From: Przewalskia tangutica
Lineage: Eukaryota > Streptophyta > Magnoliopsida > Solanales > Solanaceae
DNA: 64,000 nt
Direction: 5' to 3'
Assembly (NCBI GenBank): GCA_029844215.1
Contig: CM056726.1
Location: forward strand, 40,231,001 to 40,295,000
In this document: piece after piece, positions 1-11,375 of the stretch
How positions within the stretch are numbered: position 1 is the first letter of the stretch
Layout: each line of letters starts with the position of its first letter
Translations under genes and position numbers: made by a program
Notes under the pieces: generated by a model
What the model was told of the DNA's origin: nothing
What the model saw: the letters and a program-made list of their open reading frames with translations, nothing else
The model's database searches: none

Positions 1-1060
1 AATCGTGCGGCCGATGTACGCGGGTGAGTTTCCCTTTCTTCCGAATCTCATCGCACCGCCATGGGTGACACGCGAGAAAACCCAATCATCAACCTCGAAC
101 TCCGGATCTGCGACGACGATGATCTGCGTATGACTTCATGCGACTCGAGTTGTCAATAGCGCTCTGGATAAGCTTCACCTTATCCATCGCACATTGTATC
201 AGTGCGGTCCCACTAATCGCACCTCGCCTATCAAACCAGCCTATCGGCGATCTGCACTTCCTCATACAAGGCCTCATGGCGCCATCGAATCTTTGGAGTG
301 GTAGCTATTATTATATGCAAACTCAACTAGAGGCAAATGATCCTCCTAGCTACCTGAAATTAATAACACGGGCTCAACATATCTCAAGAGTGCGGATAGT
401 GCGCTCACTTTGTCCGTCTGTCACGAGGATGGAATGCGATACTCGAGCTCACTGCGTCCACAGAACCTTACGGAAAGACCTCGAAGTTAGCGTAATCGGG
501 CTCCTGCATGCGATATGATAGAAATAGGGACCCATGCGATCGACGATCTCTCGGATGTAAAGTCGGCATAATCCTCCGTGAAAAAGTCGTCTGACGGAAG
601 AAAGTGGGCTGATTTCGTCGACTGTCGACGATAACCGGATAGAATCATGCTTCCTCCGAGTGCGAGGTAATCTGTGATAAAGTCCATGTTGATCACCTCA
701 CTTCCGGTCGGGATCTCTATAAATGCGCAACAAACCACCGGGCCTCCGGTGCTCTACCTTCACTGCGACAACACGGGCGAGCCTGAACTCTGCAGCGTCC
801 TCTTGAGCCATCCCACCAATACACGGTCACGAGGTTGTGGTACATCTTGGTCGACCCCGGATGGATAGAGTAACGCGCGCTGTGTGCTTCCCCTAGAACC
901 TGCTGCCGAAGTCCTGCAATATCTGGAACACACAACCTGCCCTCAAACCTTAGCACCTCATCAGGTGCCACCTCAAAAGGACCCTTCTCCTCACGAAGAG
1001 CCGTATCACGGTACCGCGTCAAAACCGGATCCTCAAACTGTTGCCTCTTCACCTCCTCGA
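1..1060 (-). pseudogene. M1 integrase (broken)
   Basis: Integrase joins element cDNA to the host chromosome. Reading right to left, 1060-720 carries the zinc-binding N-terminal domain, with the family-typical stretch ending in YHNLVTVYWWDG. The catalytic core follows at 740-490, with INMDFIT and TKSAHFLPS around the first Asp. The core then continues through the LPLVEF region (about 315-345) into the C-terminal domain. The last part visible is a degraded GDWVF.K segment and RFG(K)KGKL near 1-100. A chromodomain, if present, lies outside the window. Frame changes occur between these blocks and no ORF covers more than one domain. Family assignment is secure. Whether all breaks are real is doubtful because of the CAG/CTG-to-CG error pattern. 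Confidence 0.85.
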
Positions 1061-1755
1061 TGATGGAAGACTCGGCAACCTCTCGAACTCGAACCCCACT
1101 GCTATCAGAATCAATCAATCGGACTCGAGGCTCGCTGGCGATGCAACTCGCGAACCATGCCCCTCCTCTGCAGTGTACATCCGATAGACTCCCTATCGAC
1201 CTACGACTAAGGCATACGCCACAACATTGGCCTTCCTGGGTGGTACAGACGTCGACATCGTAATCCTTGGCGACTCTAACCGTCTCGCCGTAAGTTCGGC
1301 TCCTTCGGTGAAGATATCTTGGAGGCTCTTGTGGTGCGTATAAATATCCACATGAACCCATACAAATAGTGCCTCGGATCTTGGCGTGAATCACCGCGCG
1401 ACTCAAATCATGGGTGGGGTAGTTCTCTCATGCTTCTTAAGGCTGTCGGGATGCGTGCGCTATAACCTTACCATTGCGTCAACACACATCCGAGCGGCCG
1501 ACGCATCACAATACACTACATAACCGTCTGGACCTGCGGAAGAGTAAGAAGCGAGGCGGTCGTCGATCTCTCCTTGATGGCGGAAACCACGCTCAAGCAT
1601 CGGTCCATCAAACTTAGCGCCTTACGAGTCGGCTAGTCAATGGTGCGAGATAGAAGCAAACTTCTCCACGAACGTAGATAATAACTGCGAGGCCTGAAAG
1701 CTGCGCACTCTGCCGGTGTAGTAGGTCTAGGCCAAGTCTGGCGCCTCGATCTTGG
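1060..1755 (-). pseudogene. M1 RNase H domain (broken)
   Basis: This part of pol would degrade the RNA strand of the RNA-DNA hybrid during reverse transcription. The better-preserved M4 copy (62124-62727) aligns with it base for base. M4 reads YTDHKSLQYIF and LYHPGKANVVADALSRRS, and in M1 the same blocks are recognisable but out of frame at about 1190-1400. The GLGCVLMQ block lies near 1440-1520. A long stretch inside the minus ORF 717-1406 (SESSIIEEVKRQQFEDPVL-like) is the linker to the integrase zinc domain. Confidence 0.75.
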
Positions 1756-2510
1756 CGTATCCACGAATACCATCACCCCTGATATGCCCAAGAAATGCCA
1801 CGAAGCCAACCAAAACTCACATTTGGAAAACTTGGTGTATAAGCTGGTCTGGAGAACTCAACACGGTCGCCAAATGCTCGCGTGCTCGCGCTCTGGCGGG
1901 AATAAACCAAGATGTCATCAATGAACACTATCACAAGCGTGTCCAAAAATGGCTTGAACACTCGGTTCATCAAATCCATGAATCTGGCGAGCATTGGTCA
2001 ACCGAAAGACATGACCACGAACTCATAATGCGTCTGGTCCGAATGCGATCCTAGGGACATCCGCCTCTCGACTCGCACTTTTGATGATAGCCGATCGCAG
2101 ATCAATCTTGGAGAAACATCTCGCACCTGCAACCGGTCGAACAAATCATCAATCACAGGAAGGGGTATCTGTTCTTAATGGTCACTTTGTTCATTTGCAC
2201 ATGTCAACACACGCGCAGCGGCGTCCGTCTTCTTCTTCACGAACAATCTGGCGCTCCCGGGGAGAAACACTAGGCTGATGAAGCCGCTTCTCCGGAAATC
2301 TCTCGGTGGTCCTTGACTCTCTCAACTCGGCGGTGCCATTCTATATGGCGGAATGGAAATAGGGCGAGTGTCCGCAGCGACATCGATACAAAACTATATC
2401 TCCTCTCGGGAGGATACGGGAGGTCATGCGGGAACACATCGGGAACTCTCGACTCTGGGCCGATGAAAATCTGGTACCGCAACCTGCGTATCAAACACTC
2501 GAGCGAGATG
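1755..2510 (-). pseudogene. M1 reverse transcriptase (broken)
   Basis: The DNA polymerase domain of pol copies element RNA. The catalytic block VFIDDILVYS is visible in the minus frame at about 1905-1930, preceded by DLMNRVFKPFLDT. The start of RT is marked by VPDVFPHDLPYPPERRYSF near 2380-2460, equivalent to the EFPDVFPDDLPGLPP entry block of Del/Tekay RT. The fingers region between them (2000-2380) is out of frame. The two catalytic Asp residues are intact, but the gene cannot give a full product as sequenced. Confidence 0.85.
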
Positions 2511-2965
2511 GTAGATATACCCTTCGCACCATCTTTACGGCCTTGAGGTAGGAAATAAACCTACCCGCCGGCGACACGGTGTTCCCTCCACTCGATAAGC
2601 GACTCCCGGAAGCTGAACCGTACCACTCTCTCCTGCGGTCTACTGGCGTAGCGAAGCTAACCAATCCATGCCCGTGATCACATCGAAATCGGTCATGTCC
2701 AACTCTATCAAGTCGGCTAGGTCGGCGATTGCATAAATCCTTTGGGCAAGCCCTATATACCGCCGAGCTACCACCAAATCACCCATGGCGTAGCTACCTC
2801 GAAAGGTCTATGGACTCGGGCTCTATCCCTATCCTACTAGCAACAAGGGGATATATGGGGCCAGTAGAACCGGATCTATCAAGGCATACATCACAACGAA
2901 CCGATAAAGTACTGTGGCGACATCGGTGAGGCCTCACAGTCTGCCGGTGGACAAGGCATATATCG
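2510..2965 (-). pseudogene. M1 aspartic protease and linker to RT (broken)
   Basis: The protease cleaves the gag-pol precursor. At about 2800-2900 the minus frame reads DRSGSTGPIYPLVASRIGI, the degraded form of the usual DPGSTLSYVTP.VA..FGI active-site region, so the catalytic Asp-Ser/Thr-Gly motif is displaced. The linker (2510-2790) corresponds to the FDVI.GMDWL..C and RGRFISYLKA blocks seen better in M4 (63640-63830). A Gly/Arg-rich tract (GRGRGRG) marks the gag/protease border near 2985. Confidence 0.7.
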
Positions 2966-4214
2966 ATTACGAGGACGCTAGGCTGCACCGCGCCCGCGAC
3001 CTCTGCCGCGACCTGGCGGCCCATAGTACCACGCCTCGGGCGAGTAAGCGTAGGAGATGAAGAAGACCGGCGAAAGACCACATGGTGACCCACACCCTGC
3101 GATGCCGCTTGGTGGACGGGCTCTCGCAAAGTGACCACTGGCATGGCCCGAAACAAACTCCGAGGCGATACCACAATTCCGTAATGGTATCTGCATCGGC
3201 CACCGGCGAGGTGGTCCGTCGGTTAGCACCTCTGCTACCACGGGCGTCGAAGTCACGGGGCCACTGATCTGCCCTCGAATACCTGGCATCCCGAGGGCGG
3301 TGTAGGAGTGCTCGAGGTGGTGTGGTGCAAATATAGGCTTCTGCGAGGCCGTCCACCCAAAGCTACCAAAAGACCTGCCGTCCCGGCCTTCCTCGCTGCT
3401 CACGTCGGCCTCGCTCTACGCTCGCATCCAAGTGCATGAGCACGCGTCAGTAATGTCCATGCTGGTGAAGAGCTACACCCGCAAGACTCGGCCATATAAT
3501 CATCTAGCCGGTGGCGTGGCGGTGCACCATCCTCCATATCTGCTGCAATGCGGGGACATATCGAGCAACGAATCGAACTCAGCGTTGTACTCGAGCGTGC
3601 GCCTCTGCGTCTCAACAACAAAAATCGCCGGCCGTGCCCTCGCATCCGTGGAGGCAAGAAGTGAGTGAGAAAAGCCTCGAGAACTTCGTCCCAGTAGGCG
3701 GGACGCGTGCTCTCCCGGGACAACTCGCGAGTCAAACGATCGGCTGCGGTATCACGCGGCGATGCGTCGAAGATCACGGACTCGGTCTCGAAGCCTTGAT
3801 CACTCGCATAATCTCTGAATGGCGACGGATGAACTCCTGCGGATCATCCTCGGGCCTCGACCGTAGAACTCGCGGGCTCTGACTCAAAAATCCGTAGCCT
3901 CAGCGTCCGATCTCGGGTGAACCACGGTGCTTCTTTGGGCCCAGGCTGCTGCGTCGGCCTATCCTCGTATGCAGCCCACGATCACGGCGATGGCGGCCAT
4001 CTCTCTGTAACCCGTCATCTGCTCCGGTGTGGGGTGGAGTGCAGTCTTGTGGTCTCATCGGCCATTCTTTGCGGCACTAAACCTGCTTTGGGCGGCGTCG
4101 TGGAACTCGCCGTCTCGGGTATAGGCGGGCACGAGCCCTCGTGACTCTCGGTGTCCTACTAGCGGCTCCTCGGCCGCCTTGCCATACGGTCGGGTTGCGC
4201 CTTACGTGGGGCAT
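2965..4214 (-). pseudogene. M1 gag (broken)
   Basis: Gag forms the virus-like particle that holds element RNA. A probable start codon lies at 4212-4214 (MPHVRRNPT), basic as usual for this group and about 110 bases after the leader hairpin. The best segment is the minus frame 3400-3777, with WDEVLEAFLTHFLPPRMR and ADMEDG..HRLDDYMAE, which matches the conserved capsid region of plant gypsy gag. A zinc-knuckle region is expected near 3000-3150 but its Cys/His pattern is disrupted. Several frame changes are present. Confidence 0.75.
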
Positions 4215-4321
4215 AAGCGTTAAGAAGAAATACGTTAGAGGGTCAACTTATAACACAACTCTAAGGCACGATCTCAGAGTGAGAAGAATGGAAACCAATC
4301 CTAAATATCCTATAGCCTCCT

Positions 4322-4355
4322 GATTATTGGTGTGGTGCACAACACACCGATAATC
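4322..4355 (-). promoter_or_regulatory. M1 leader hairpin with GTGCAC loop (DIS-like)
   Basis: In element sense the stem GATTATCGGTGTG pairs with CACACCAATAATC across an 8-base loop TTGTGCAC. One C-A mismatch interrupts 13 positions. It lies 46 bases downstream of the PBS and before gag. The loop hexamer GTGCAC is self-complementary. The same hairpin occurs in P2, M3 and P3. By analogy with retroviral leaders it may start RNA dimerisation; that role is inferred. Confidence 0.6.
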
Positions 4356-4401
4356 AAGACTCTACTAGATACGGTCTTTAGACACTTTTCGAGGATTAAC
4401 T

Positions 4402-4413
4402 GCTCTGATACCA
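4402..4413 (-). promoter_or_regulatory. M1 primer-binding site (initiator Met-tRNA)
   Basis: On the minus strand the bases read TGGTATCAGAGC, the complement of the 3' end of plant initiator methionine tRNA. The site starts five bases inside the 5' LTR boundary (4419). Minus-strand DNA synthesis would start here. This copy is intact. Confidence 0.92.
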
Positions 4414-4418
4414 CTTTT

Positions 4419-6889
4419 GTAACGACCCGTTCGGGGCGTGGTCGTGCCTTACCCGCACCCAGTAGTCATTCATCAGAGTAATCAGCGGAATATAAAAACA
4501 AGACATGAAACAAATGTAAAATGAGACACAGTTTATCTGAGAGAAAAGTCGTCTTTCGGCATATATATATATATAAACCAAGTCTGGCAGTTACATCCCA
4601 ACTGTACAATAGGACTACAGACCTCTAAGGAAGTAAACAACTATGGCGGGACAGGGCCGCCATACCTGAATGTACAAAACTATCTACAACAACGGGAGAT
4701 CATACCCAAAAAGTCGAGCCTCGGAGAAGATGGAGCTCACGACACGAAAAGATCCTAAAGCGAGGATCCGCTACTGTTCCCTTTACTGCGGCATGAACGC
4801 GGCCCGAAAAGTCGATCTGACAAGTACCAAGTATGTGAAGCGTAAAGTACTTAAATGAAATCATATCATTTTAAAACCGGTTTACAAATATGTTCAAACA
4901 ATCAATGAAACCGCATAGTGCCACCCACAAACAAGAGCAATAATAGGTAAAGCATGCGAGTCTTTTCTAGGTTGCGAATGATCGAAGCAAGGCCAATCGC
5001 CCATAGTATCATTATGCATGCCTAATCACGGACTCCGCGATCCGCGTAGGCTACCTAGGCCGCGTGAGGTATTCCCGCATCGAGGGTAGCTACTCTCGGC
5101 ATCTTCTGGACTCTCGTAGTCGCGTAGCCACATGACCGCATGAGGTAATCCCGCACACTAACACGGAACTCGTAGCTCGCGTGGGTCCCTGGACCCGCGT
5201 GAGGTATTCTCGAATCATAGTCACCTGTTGCACGAGGTATACCCGCGTCGAGCGACAACCGGTATATCATGTCAAGAGGTGAGTGATGTAATACAAACTT
5301 AACGGCTTATCGTTAAACAACATAAGCACAATAAGAATAACCTCTTTACACAAACGTTACAAGATACTAACACACATAGCATCACAATATGTCTACTCAA
5401 CACACCATCTTACTATACTTTCCAGAAATCAATACAAGTCTTTTATAAACACATAAGTAAACCGTTCCTTTTATCTTTCTTAAGTCGTTATACCTAACTT
5501 CCCATAAAGCTAGTATAACTCTTAAGCTTTTGTTTAAAACCAAGTATTACTCTTAACAAAAATGACTCATAATTCTTTTGAAATACTTCAAGATTCTTAT
5601 TAGACTCAAGTCAAAAGGCGTCAAGTAAAACCATGTTCGGTTAACACGTATGCGTCTAGTACTATATATACATTTAAAATATCATGCTCGAGAGGATAGG
5701 AAGAATCACATACCTCCCGGCGAAATCCACGTGCAAGTCGAATATGTCGCGCGAAGAATCAACCTATAATAGTCAAATACGTCTATCAGCGTCTAGACTA
5801 CTCTGTAGAATATTCTAAGCGAGAGGTTCCTGATACATGGAAAATTGGGCGACACTCCCTACGCCAAGCTACACAAGTCTCTGTAAATGATCTATGTAAG
5901 TCTGATTCAATCTTCATTAATATTCTTGATGTGATTTCATTCAATTCTCTTCTTTAATATCCTACATAAATCTTATACTTAATTCTATACTACTACAATA
6001 TGTAATCTCAATTACAATAGAAGGATAAGATTATTTACCTCGATAAGCCCAAAATTATCCAATTTTAAATGTCGATCTGAGCAAGGTTTAGCTCTGTCTG
6101 TATGCTCGATCCGCTCGAGAAACCCTTAGAAGTTTCTACACAACTTCTACTTACTACTTCAACCAACAATGAAGTTTCTCCTAGGGTTTCGTTTAGTGAC
6201 TAAAGGAAGTATAGTAGTATTTTAGGACTCTAAGTATAGAGATAACTTTGGAAATACTATAAGGGATTAGCTAAGGTATTTTGGAGTAGTAACTATACTT
6301 GAAGACAACTTTCTACCAAGGGGTTGTTTCGGCTAGGGCTTTCAAGAGGGGGGGGGGGGGAGATGGTGTTTGGACGAGAGCTCTTAAGGGAGAAAGGAGT
6401 TTTTGAGACTTGGAAGATAATTTGTGGATGAAGAATTCTTCAACTAAGGGGGGGGGGGGGGTATTTATAGGACTACCAATGGTTAAGATGAAGGCAAGTG
6501 GAGGGCAAGTGGATGGTGGAGATTTGCACATGTGTACCCTTATCCATCTACCACACAAATATCACAAAATATCCTACCTAACCTTGACCAATGTTTAAGG
6601 CCTTTAACTTGAAAAAAACGTGCCAAGGAATGCACACCATTGCCGTCCACTTGAGGGTGACAAGTGTCGCCCTCTCGTTGGTCCAAAATATTTCATCTCT
6701 CAGAAAAATCCGCAAAAATTATTAATGTTGCAACCGTAATTTTCCCTTCGCAAGCTTTGGAAGACGTTTCGTCGGAAAACAATTCTTTTCGTGGGTTGTG
6801 CACAAATTTTCGTCATATGCCTTAACTTAAGGCTTGAACTTTTGTACATACGCCCTCACGTACATACTCTGGAAATACGGGGTATAACA
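4419..6889 (-). repeat. M1 5' LTR (2,471 bp)
   Basis: In element sense the LTR starts TGTTATACCCCGTATTTCC and ends near CGTTACA, where relatives have CGTGACA. It contains a G-run/TATA promoter block (6440-6470). It also contains a degenerate region of GAGGTATT..CGCGT repeats (about 5040-5250) homologous to those in S1 and M3. The left end abuts the PBS spacer and the right end abuts foreign sequence. Confidence 0.88.
6461..6471 (-). promoter_or_regulatory. TATA box of M1 LTR promoter
   Basis: Minus-strand CCTATAAATAC lies next to a run of C (G-run on the plus strand, about 6448-6460). The same TATA-plus-homopolymer arrangement occurs in S1 (22201-22210) and both M3 LTRs (33155-33164 and 39235-39244). 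The position in the LTR fits an RNA polymerase II promoter. Confidence 0.55.
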
Positions 6890-9735
6890 CACTTTATTTT
6901 CGGATTTTTGGCATTACGGATATTTTCGGGAGATGAAATATTTTGGACGAGTAGGGGGCGACACGTGTCACCCCCATGTGGCCCATGGCCGAAAGAGTGT
7001 GGCACTTGGACGTTTTTTGTGGGGTTTTTGTGGTGGACACTTGGTTGGCAATTACCCACACAACATGTCCCCAATCCCCACCTTACATTTGCTTAAATCT
7101 TGACCCTTGATTCTCCTATATATACCCCCTTAAGTTGAAGACAATTTTCATCCCACACTTAAGCTTTCAAGGCAAAATACTCCCCTCCCCTTTGTAGTTG
7201 TTTTCGTCCCCCCTCCCCCACTTGAGTAGAAAATACTTTGAGTATTATTGTATAATCCCAAATACCTTGGCCTAGTATCCCTAGTAATATTCCAAAGTTA
7301 TTTCAATACTAGGAGCCCGGAAATACTACTTTATTCCAATAGTCGCAAAATGAAGCCCTAGAAAAATCTTCATAGCTTAGATGAAGTGTTAAGAGAAGTT
7401 GTTTGGAAACTTCTAAGGGTTGCTTGGAGCGTCAGGAAGTGGAGCTAAACGTTGCTCAGGATCGACATATAATCTTGGATAATTTTGGGCTTATCGAGGT
7501 AATGATCTTTATCCCCCTCTTGTAATTGGAAATTACATGTTGTAGTAATGTATAGTTGAGTATACTATATGTAGAATGAATATGGATAAGAATTGAACTG
7601 TATTTACATAGATTTGTATTCTGATGAGACTTGTAGTATTATTGTGGAGTAGAATTGTACACGTCAGGTTAGGCGTGTAACCCCTGGGATTGTTGGTTTG
7701 GTAGCAGCCTCGTTAGAGAGGAGATTTATGTGGTTGCGGGGGAGAGTCTTTGCGAATTTTCCGTAGAGTAAGGAACCTGGTACTTAGAATTGTTCTACGA
7801 AGAGAGCTAGAAGTTAATAAACGTTTTATGACCATTATAGGTTGAAGTACTACGAGTAGCGTATTCTACTTGAAGGGTGGAAAAGGCGAGCAATGTTAGA
7901 GTACTTTGGAGCGTTTTGCTAATCGTCGATAATCGTCGCGAGGTATGTGAACCTCTTCCTATCCTTTCTAGCATGATGTTTTGTAAACTATGTAGTACGG
8001 TAGACGTACATGTGCTAAATGAATTTGGTTGGTTTAAAACATAAGGTGTTATAATAGCTTTATGGGAAGTTAGTTATAACGACTTTATATAGGTAAAAGA
8101 ATGGTTTATTGATTTTAGAAGTTAAGAGACTTGATCTTAAAAGATAAGAGACTTAACTTAATTGAATTGATATGAATTTTGTTAAAAAGTGTGAAACCTC
8201 ATTCGTGAGTAATGAGTACTTGGGTTTTTTTTAAAGAATAATGTTTTACTGATTTCGGAAATGAGAATAAGTATCGAACGAACCACTGCAGCGTTAATAA
8301 AGGAAAATGTATTGACAAATAATTAATTATATTAAAACCAGTAGAAACCTCCATCTGCATAGAAGCTAAGATAAGACAAAATTGTATTACATTTCCTAGA
8401 TCATGGCTGCTTTAATAAAATTGTTATAAACAAGAATAACCTACTCACACATAAGGCATATGTTACTCAAATTGTTTTAAAAGAGAATTATGTTATTAAG
8501 TGATTAAGACTATGAACTACGAAACCTTTCGAAAATGAGAGACTTGAGTATTTGAAATTAGGCAAACTTGAACTTTTTGAAAAGAATATTGCTACTTGAT
8601 TTAAAAAAAAGGAAAGTATGGTATTATCTTAATCTGTCTTAAAAGATAGTTTAAATGTTATGGCCGATTTGATACCGAGTCCATAGGATGGACCGGGAAT
8701 GTATTCCATACGATTCTTATCGAGTCCCATGATATGGGCCGAGACATGTATTCCATACGATTCTTATCGAGTCCCATGAGATGGGCCGAGACATGTATTC
8801 CATACGATTCTTATCGAGTCCCATGAGATGGGCCGAGACATGTATTCCATACGATTCTTATCGATTCCCGTGAGATGGGCCGAGACATGTATTCCATACG
8901 ATTCTTATCGAGTCCCATGAGATGGGCCGAGACATGTATTCCATACGATTCTTATCGAGTCCCATGAGATGGGCCGAGACATGTATTCCATACGATTCTT
9001 ATCGAGTCCCATGAGATGGGCCGAGACATGTATTCCATACGATTCTTATCGAGTCCCATGAGATGGGCCGAGACATGTATTCCACACAATTCCACCTCGA
9101 GTCCCATGGGATGGGCCGAGACATGTTATACGTATCATACGATTTATACCTAGATCGCGGTGAGGAGCGAGTTCCACGCATGAGGATGACTTTGAGGAGT
9201 GAGTCCACCGCTTGACATGACTACTTTTATGTTGTAAAGCGTAGTTTGATTATCATACATGTCTCTTGTTTTATATAAACCGTTATGATTTCATTTACGA
9301 TTTTCCGCCACATACTTGGTACTGTTAGATTGACCTCCTTCGGGGCTGCGTTCATGCCGCAGTAGAGGTACATCGATTGTTGATCCTCGCTCATAGGATC
9401 ACAGCCAAAGATATTAAAGCTCCGTTTCTCCGAGGCTTATCTTTTGGTATGTTTCCACGAGTTGTAGGTTCTTGTACATTCGTGGTATGGCGGCCCTGTC
9501 CGTCACGATTGTTATTACATTCTTAGGTCTATAGTATCGTTGTGTGGTTGTAAAGGATGTAATCGCTCAATTTCTCAGATTATGCAAGGCGCAACCGTTT
9601 TGGTTGACCTGTTTTTTTATCATATCTCTTGTTTCATATTTGTATGTTTTATTTCCGCTGGTTTTTCTCTGATGTTGTATCACTAGGGTGCCCGGGGTAA
9701 GGCACCAGTCACGGGCCCGGGATCGGGTCGTGACA
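6890..9735 (+). repeat. Plus-strand gypsy LTR, 5' end cut off by M1
   Basis: This LTR ends GGGATCGGGTCGTGACA at 9735, the usual family end. Its visible start (6890) corresponds to roughly base 200 of a complete LTR. The ATATTTTCGGGAGATGAAATATTTTGG block matches the reverse of the M1 LTR at 6690-6720, so the first part must lie left of M1. It includes a CACGTG box (6962-6967), a TATA-like CTATATATACCCC (about 7117), the TACACG..CGTGTA hairpin (7657-7680) and a 47-bp tandem array. No PBS or gag follows, so it is a solo LTR or a recombined element sitting in copia gag. The predicted TSD is GAAAC (9736-9740). Confidence 0.82.
8664..9130 (+). repeat. 47-bp tandem array in LTR (about 10 units)
   Basis: Units repeat at exactly 47 bases (for example CGATTCTTAT at 8711, 8758 and 8805). 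Each holds CCCATGAGATGGG, a near-palindrome, and GACATGTATTCC. The central units are almost identical and the outer ones have diverged, as expected from unequal exchange or replication slippage. Confidence 0.92.
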
Positions 9736-10092
9736 GAAACGCAACCCCAAGATCAAACTCCCACCGACCAAATCACGCCGGAAAATTCCCAACCACGACA
9801 GGGGTGGTAGGGGCCGCGGCGGTAGAGGAGGATGTGGTCGTGGAAAAGGTCCCAGTAAAGTTGGGCCGCGGCGCCTCAACAGTTTCAGCAAAGCGTCGCG
9901 GCGCCTCAACAATACCAGCAACAGTGGCTCAACCCGTATGCTCAACCAGGGTTGTTGGGTCCTCGACCAGCCTAGTACCAGCAGCAAGCTCACTTTATGC
10001 AAGGTCAGTTCCAACAACCCGCACCCAGTATGGCTCCCACTGATTTGGGCCAGGTCTTCAGCAGCATAAATTTGCAGCCACCGAACAACACT
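9736..10092 (+). pseudogene. Copia gag C-terminal part
   Basis: A Gly/Arg-rich RNA-binding stretch (GGRGRGGRGGCGRGKG, about 9798-9850) is followed by a Gln/Pro-rich tail with two AAPQQ..Q units (9870-9940), joined to the protease. A TAG interrupts the frame near 9972. The GC-rich GCGGCGCC words here encode the AAP repeats. No CCHC zinc knuckle can be seen. It may lie in the missing part. Confidence 0.65.
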
Positions 10093-10830
10093 TGGTACAT
10101 GGACTCGGGAGCCACATCTCACCTCACTCGGTCTGCATGTAATATTTTCAAAATGTTTAGTTTAAAACATCCTCAATATATTACAGTTGGTAATGGCCAC
10201 CACATTCTAATACAGGGTTATGATACATCATACACACAACCACCTCATTCACCTTTCTCCCTTAAAAATGTCCTATATGCCCCAAACATCATTAAGAACC
10301 TAATTTATGTCCGCAAATTTACTCGTAATAACTCTGTCTCTGTTGACTTTGACCCTTTTGGTTTTACTGTGAATGATCTTGATACGGGGACACCTCTTAC
10401 GAGATGCAATAGTACGGAGGATCTCTATCCATTTTCATCCACCTCCGCTGGCAGATCTTGCTCTCCCGTCTCTCTAGCGGCTATCTCTCAATCCACATGG
10501 CATAATAGACTTGGTCATCCAGGAGCTCCAGTTTTAAATTTTCTTAGAGGCAATAATGTCATTCCATGTAATAATAGAAAACTAGCCCAACACTGTGTTT
10601 CTTGTTCTTTAGGCAAACATAATCGTCTTCCGTTTAAATCATCTACTAGTGTTACTTTTGCACCTTTTGATATTATACATGCCGATTTATGGACATCTCT
10701 TATCCCTAGTTCTCTCGGTCATAAATATTATCTTGTGTTGCTAGATGATTTTTCTCACTACATTTGGGTCTATCTTCTTAAATTCAAATTGGTAGTGTTT
10801 GCCAAATTTCTTGAGTTTCGCACTTTATCC
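10093..10830 (+). pseudogene. Copia protease, GAG-pre-integrase and integrase N-part
   Basis: The frame contains WYMDSGATSHLT (protease active site, about 10093-10128), then VLYAPNIIKNLIYV, the zinc-finger domain WHNRLGHPG..C..C (about 10498-10610), and DIIHADLWTS with the first catalytic Asp of integrase (about 10668-10697), then YYLVLLDDFSHYIWVY. A frameshift near 10825-10830 ends this ORF (stop at 10852). The next domain continues in another frame. Motifs are well preserved, so inactivation is moderately recent. Confidence 0.88.
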
Positions 10831-11375
10831 AAACACAGTTTGAAAGAAGTATAAAATCTTTTCAGTGCGATAATGGTCGTGAATTCAATAACTCCACCTT
10901 TCACCGATTTTGTACAAATAATAGCATGGTTTTTTTATTCTCTTGTCCTCACACCTCCCCACAAAACGGTAAAGCTGAACGAATCATTCGCATCATTAAC
11001 AATATGATTCGTACTCAATTGATTCATGCATCTCTTCCTCTATCATTCTGGATCTATGCCGCAAAAATGTCAGAATACATTCTAAATATTCTCCCGACAA
11101 GTACCCTTCACAATATGACCCCCACCGAAATCCTCTACCGTAGAATTCATTCTTACGATCATTTACGAATATTCGGTTATCTCTATTATCATAACCTTGC
11201 CTCCACCGCCCCTAACAAATTAGCCCCCCGGATCACACCACGTGTCTTTGTAGGATTCCCGCCGAACCATAGGGGCTATATCTGCTATGACTTGTCCAAT
11301 CGTCAAATCCACATTTCCCATCACGTCACGTTTGACGAGACCATATTCTCATTTTCGAATCCTCAGAAATTCTAA
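10831..11375 (+). pseudogene. Copia integrase catalytic core, second half
   Basis: After the frameshift the reading continues through FQCDNGREFNN (second catalytic Asp, about 10860-10890), then PHTSPQNGKAERIIR with the catalytic Glu (about 10950-10990) and LPLSFWIYA. It ends with the conserved YLYYHNL...P..R..VFVGFPPNHRGYICYD block. It stops at 11373-11375. The DDE triad is complete if both frames are counted. Confidence 0.87.

Larger units (their letters stand above)
1..6889 (-). mobile_element. Ty3/gypsy LTR element M1 (right part: pol, gag, 5' LTR)
   Basis: This is a minus-strand gypsy element read from right to left. It shows a 5' LTR (4419-6889), an initiator-Met PBS (4402-4413), gag (about 4214 down to 2960), protease, reverse transcriptase, RNase H and integrase, and it runs off the window at position 1. 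The domain order PR-RT-RH-IN is that of Ty3/gypsy, and the IN and RT motifs resemble the Del/Tekay group. The LTR ends cleanly at 6889 inside another LTR of opposite strand, so M1 is inserted in that LTR. The duplicated target is probably CACTT (6890-6894), with its partner outside the window. All reading frames are broken, many of them at CAG/CTG positions that may be sequence errors. Confidence 0.9.

Noticed and set aside
138..518. 126-codon plus-strand ORF
   Set aside because: It is antisense to M1 integrase, whose motifs read on the minus strand.
6791..7096. 101-codon ORF across the M1 LTR / plus LTR border
   Set aside because: It crosses a transposon insertion boundary, so it cannot be an ancestral gene. 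There is no domain.
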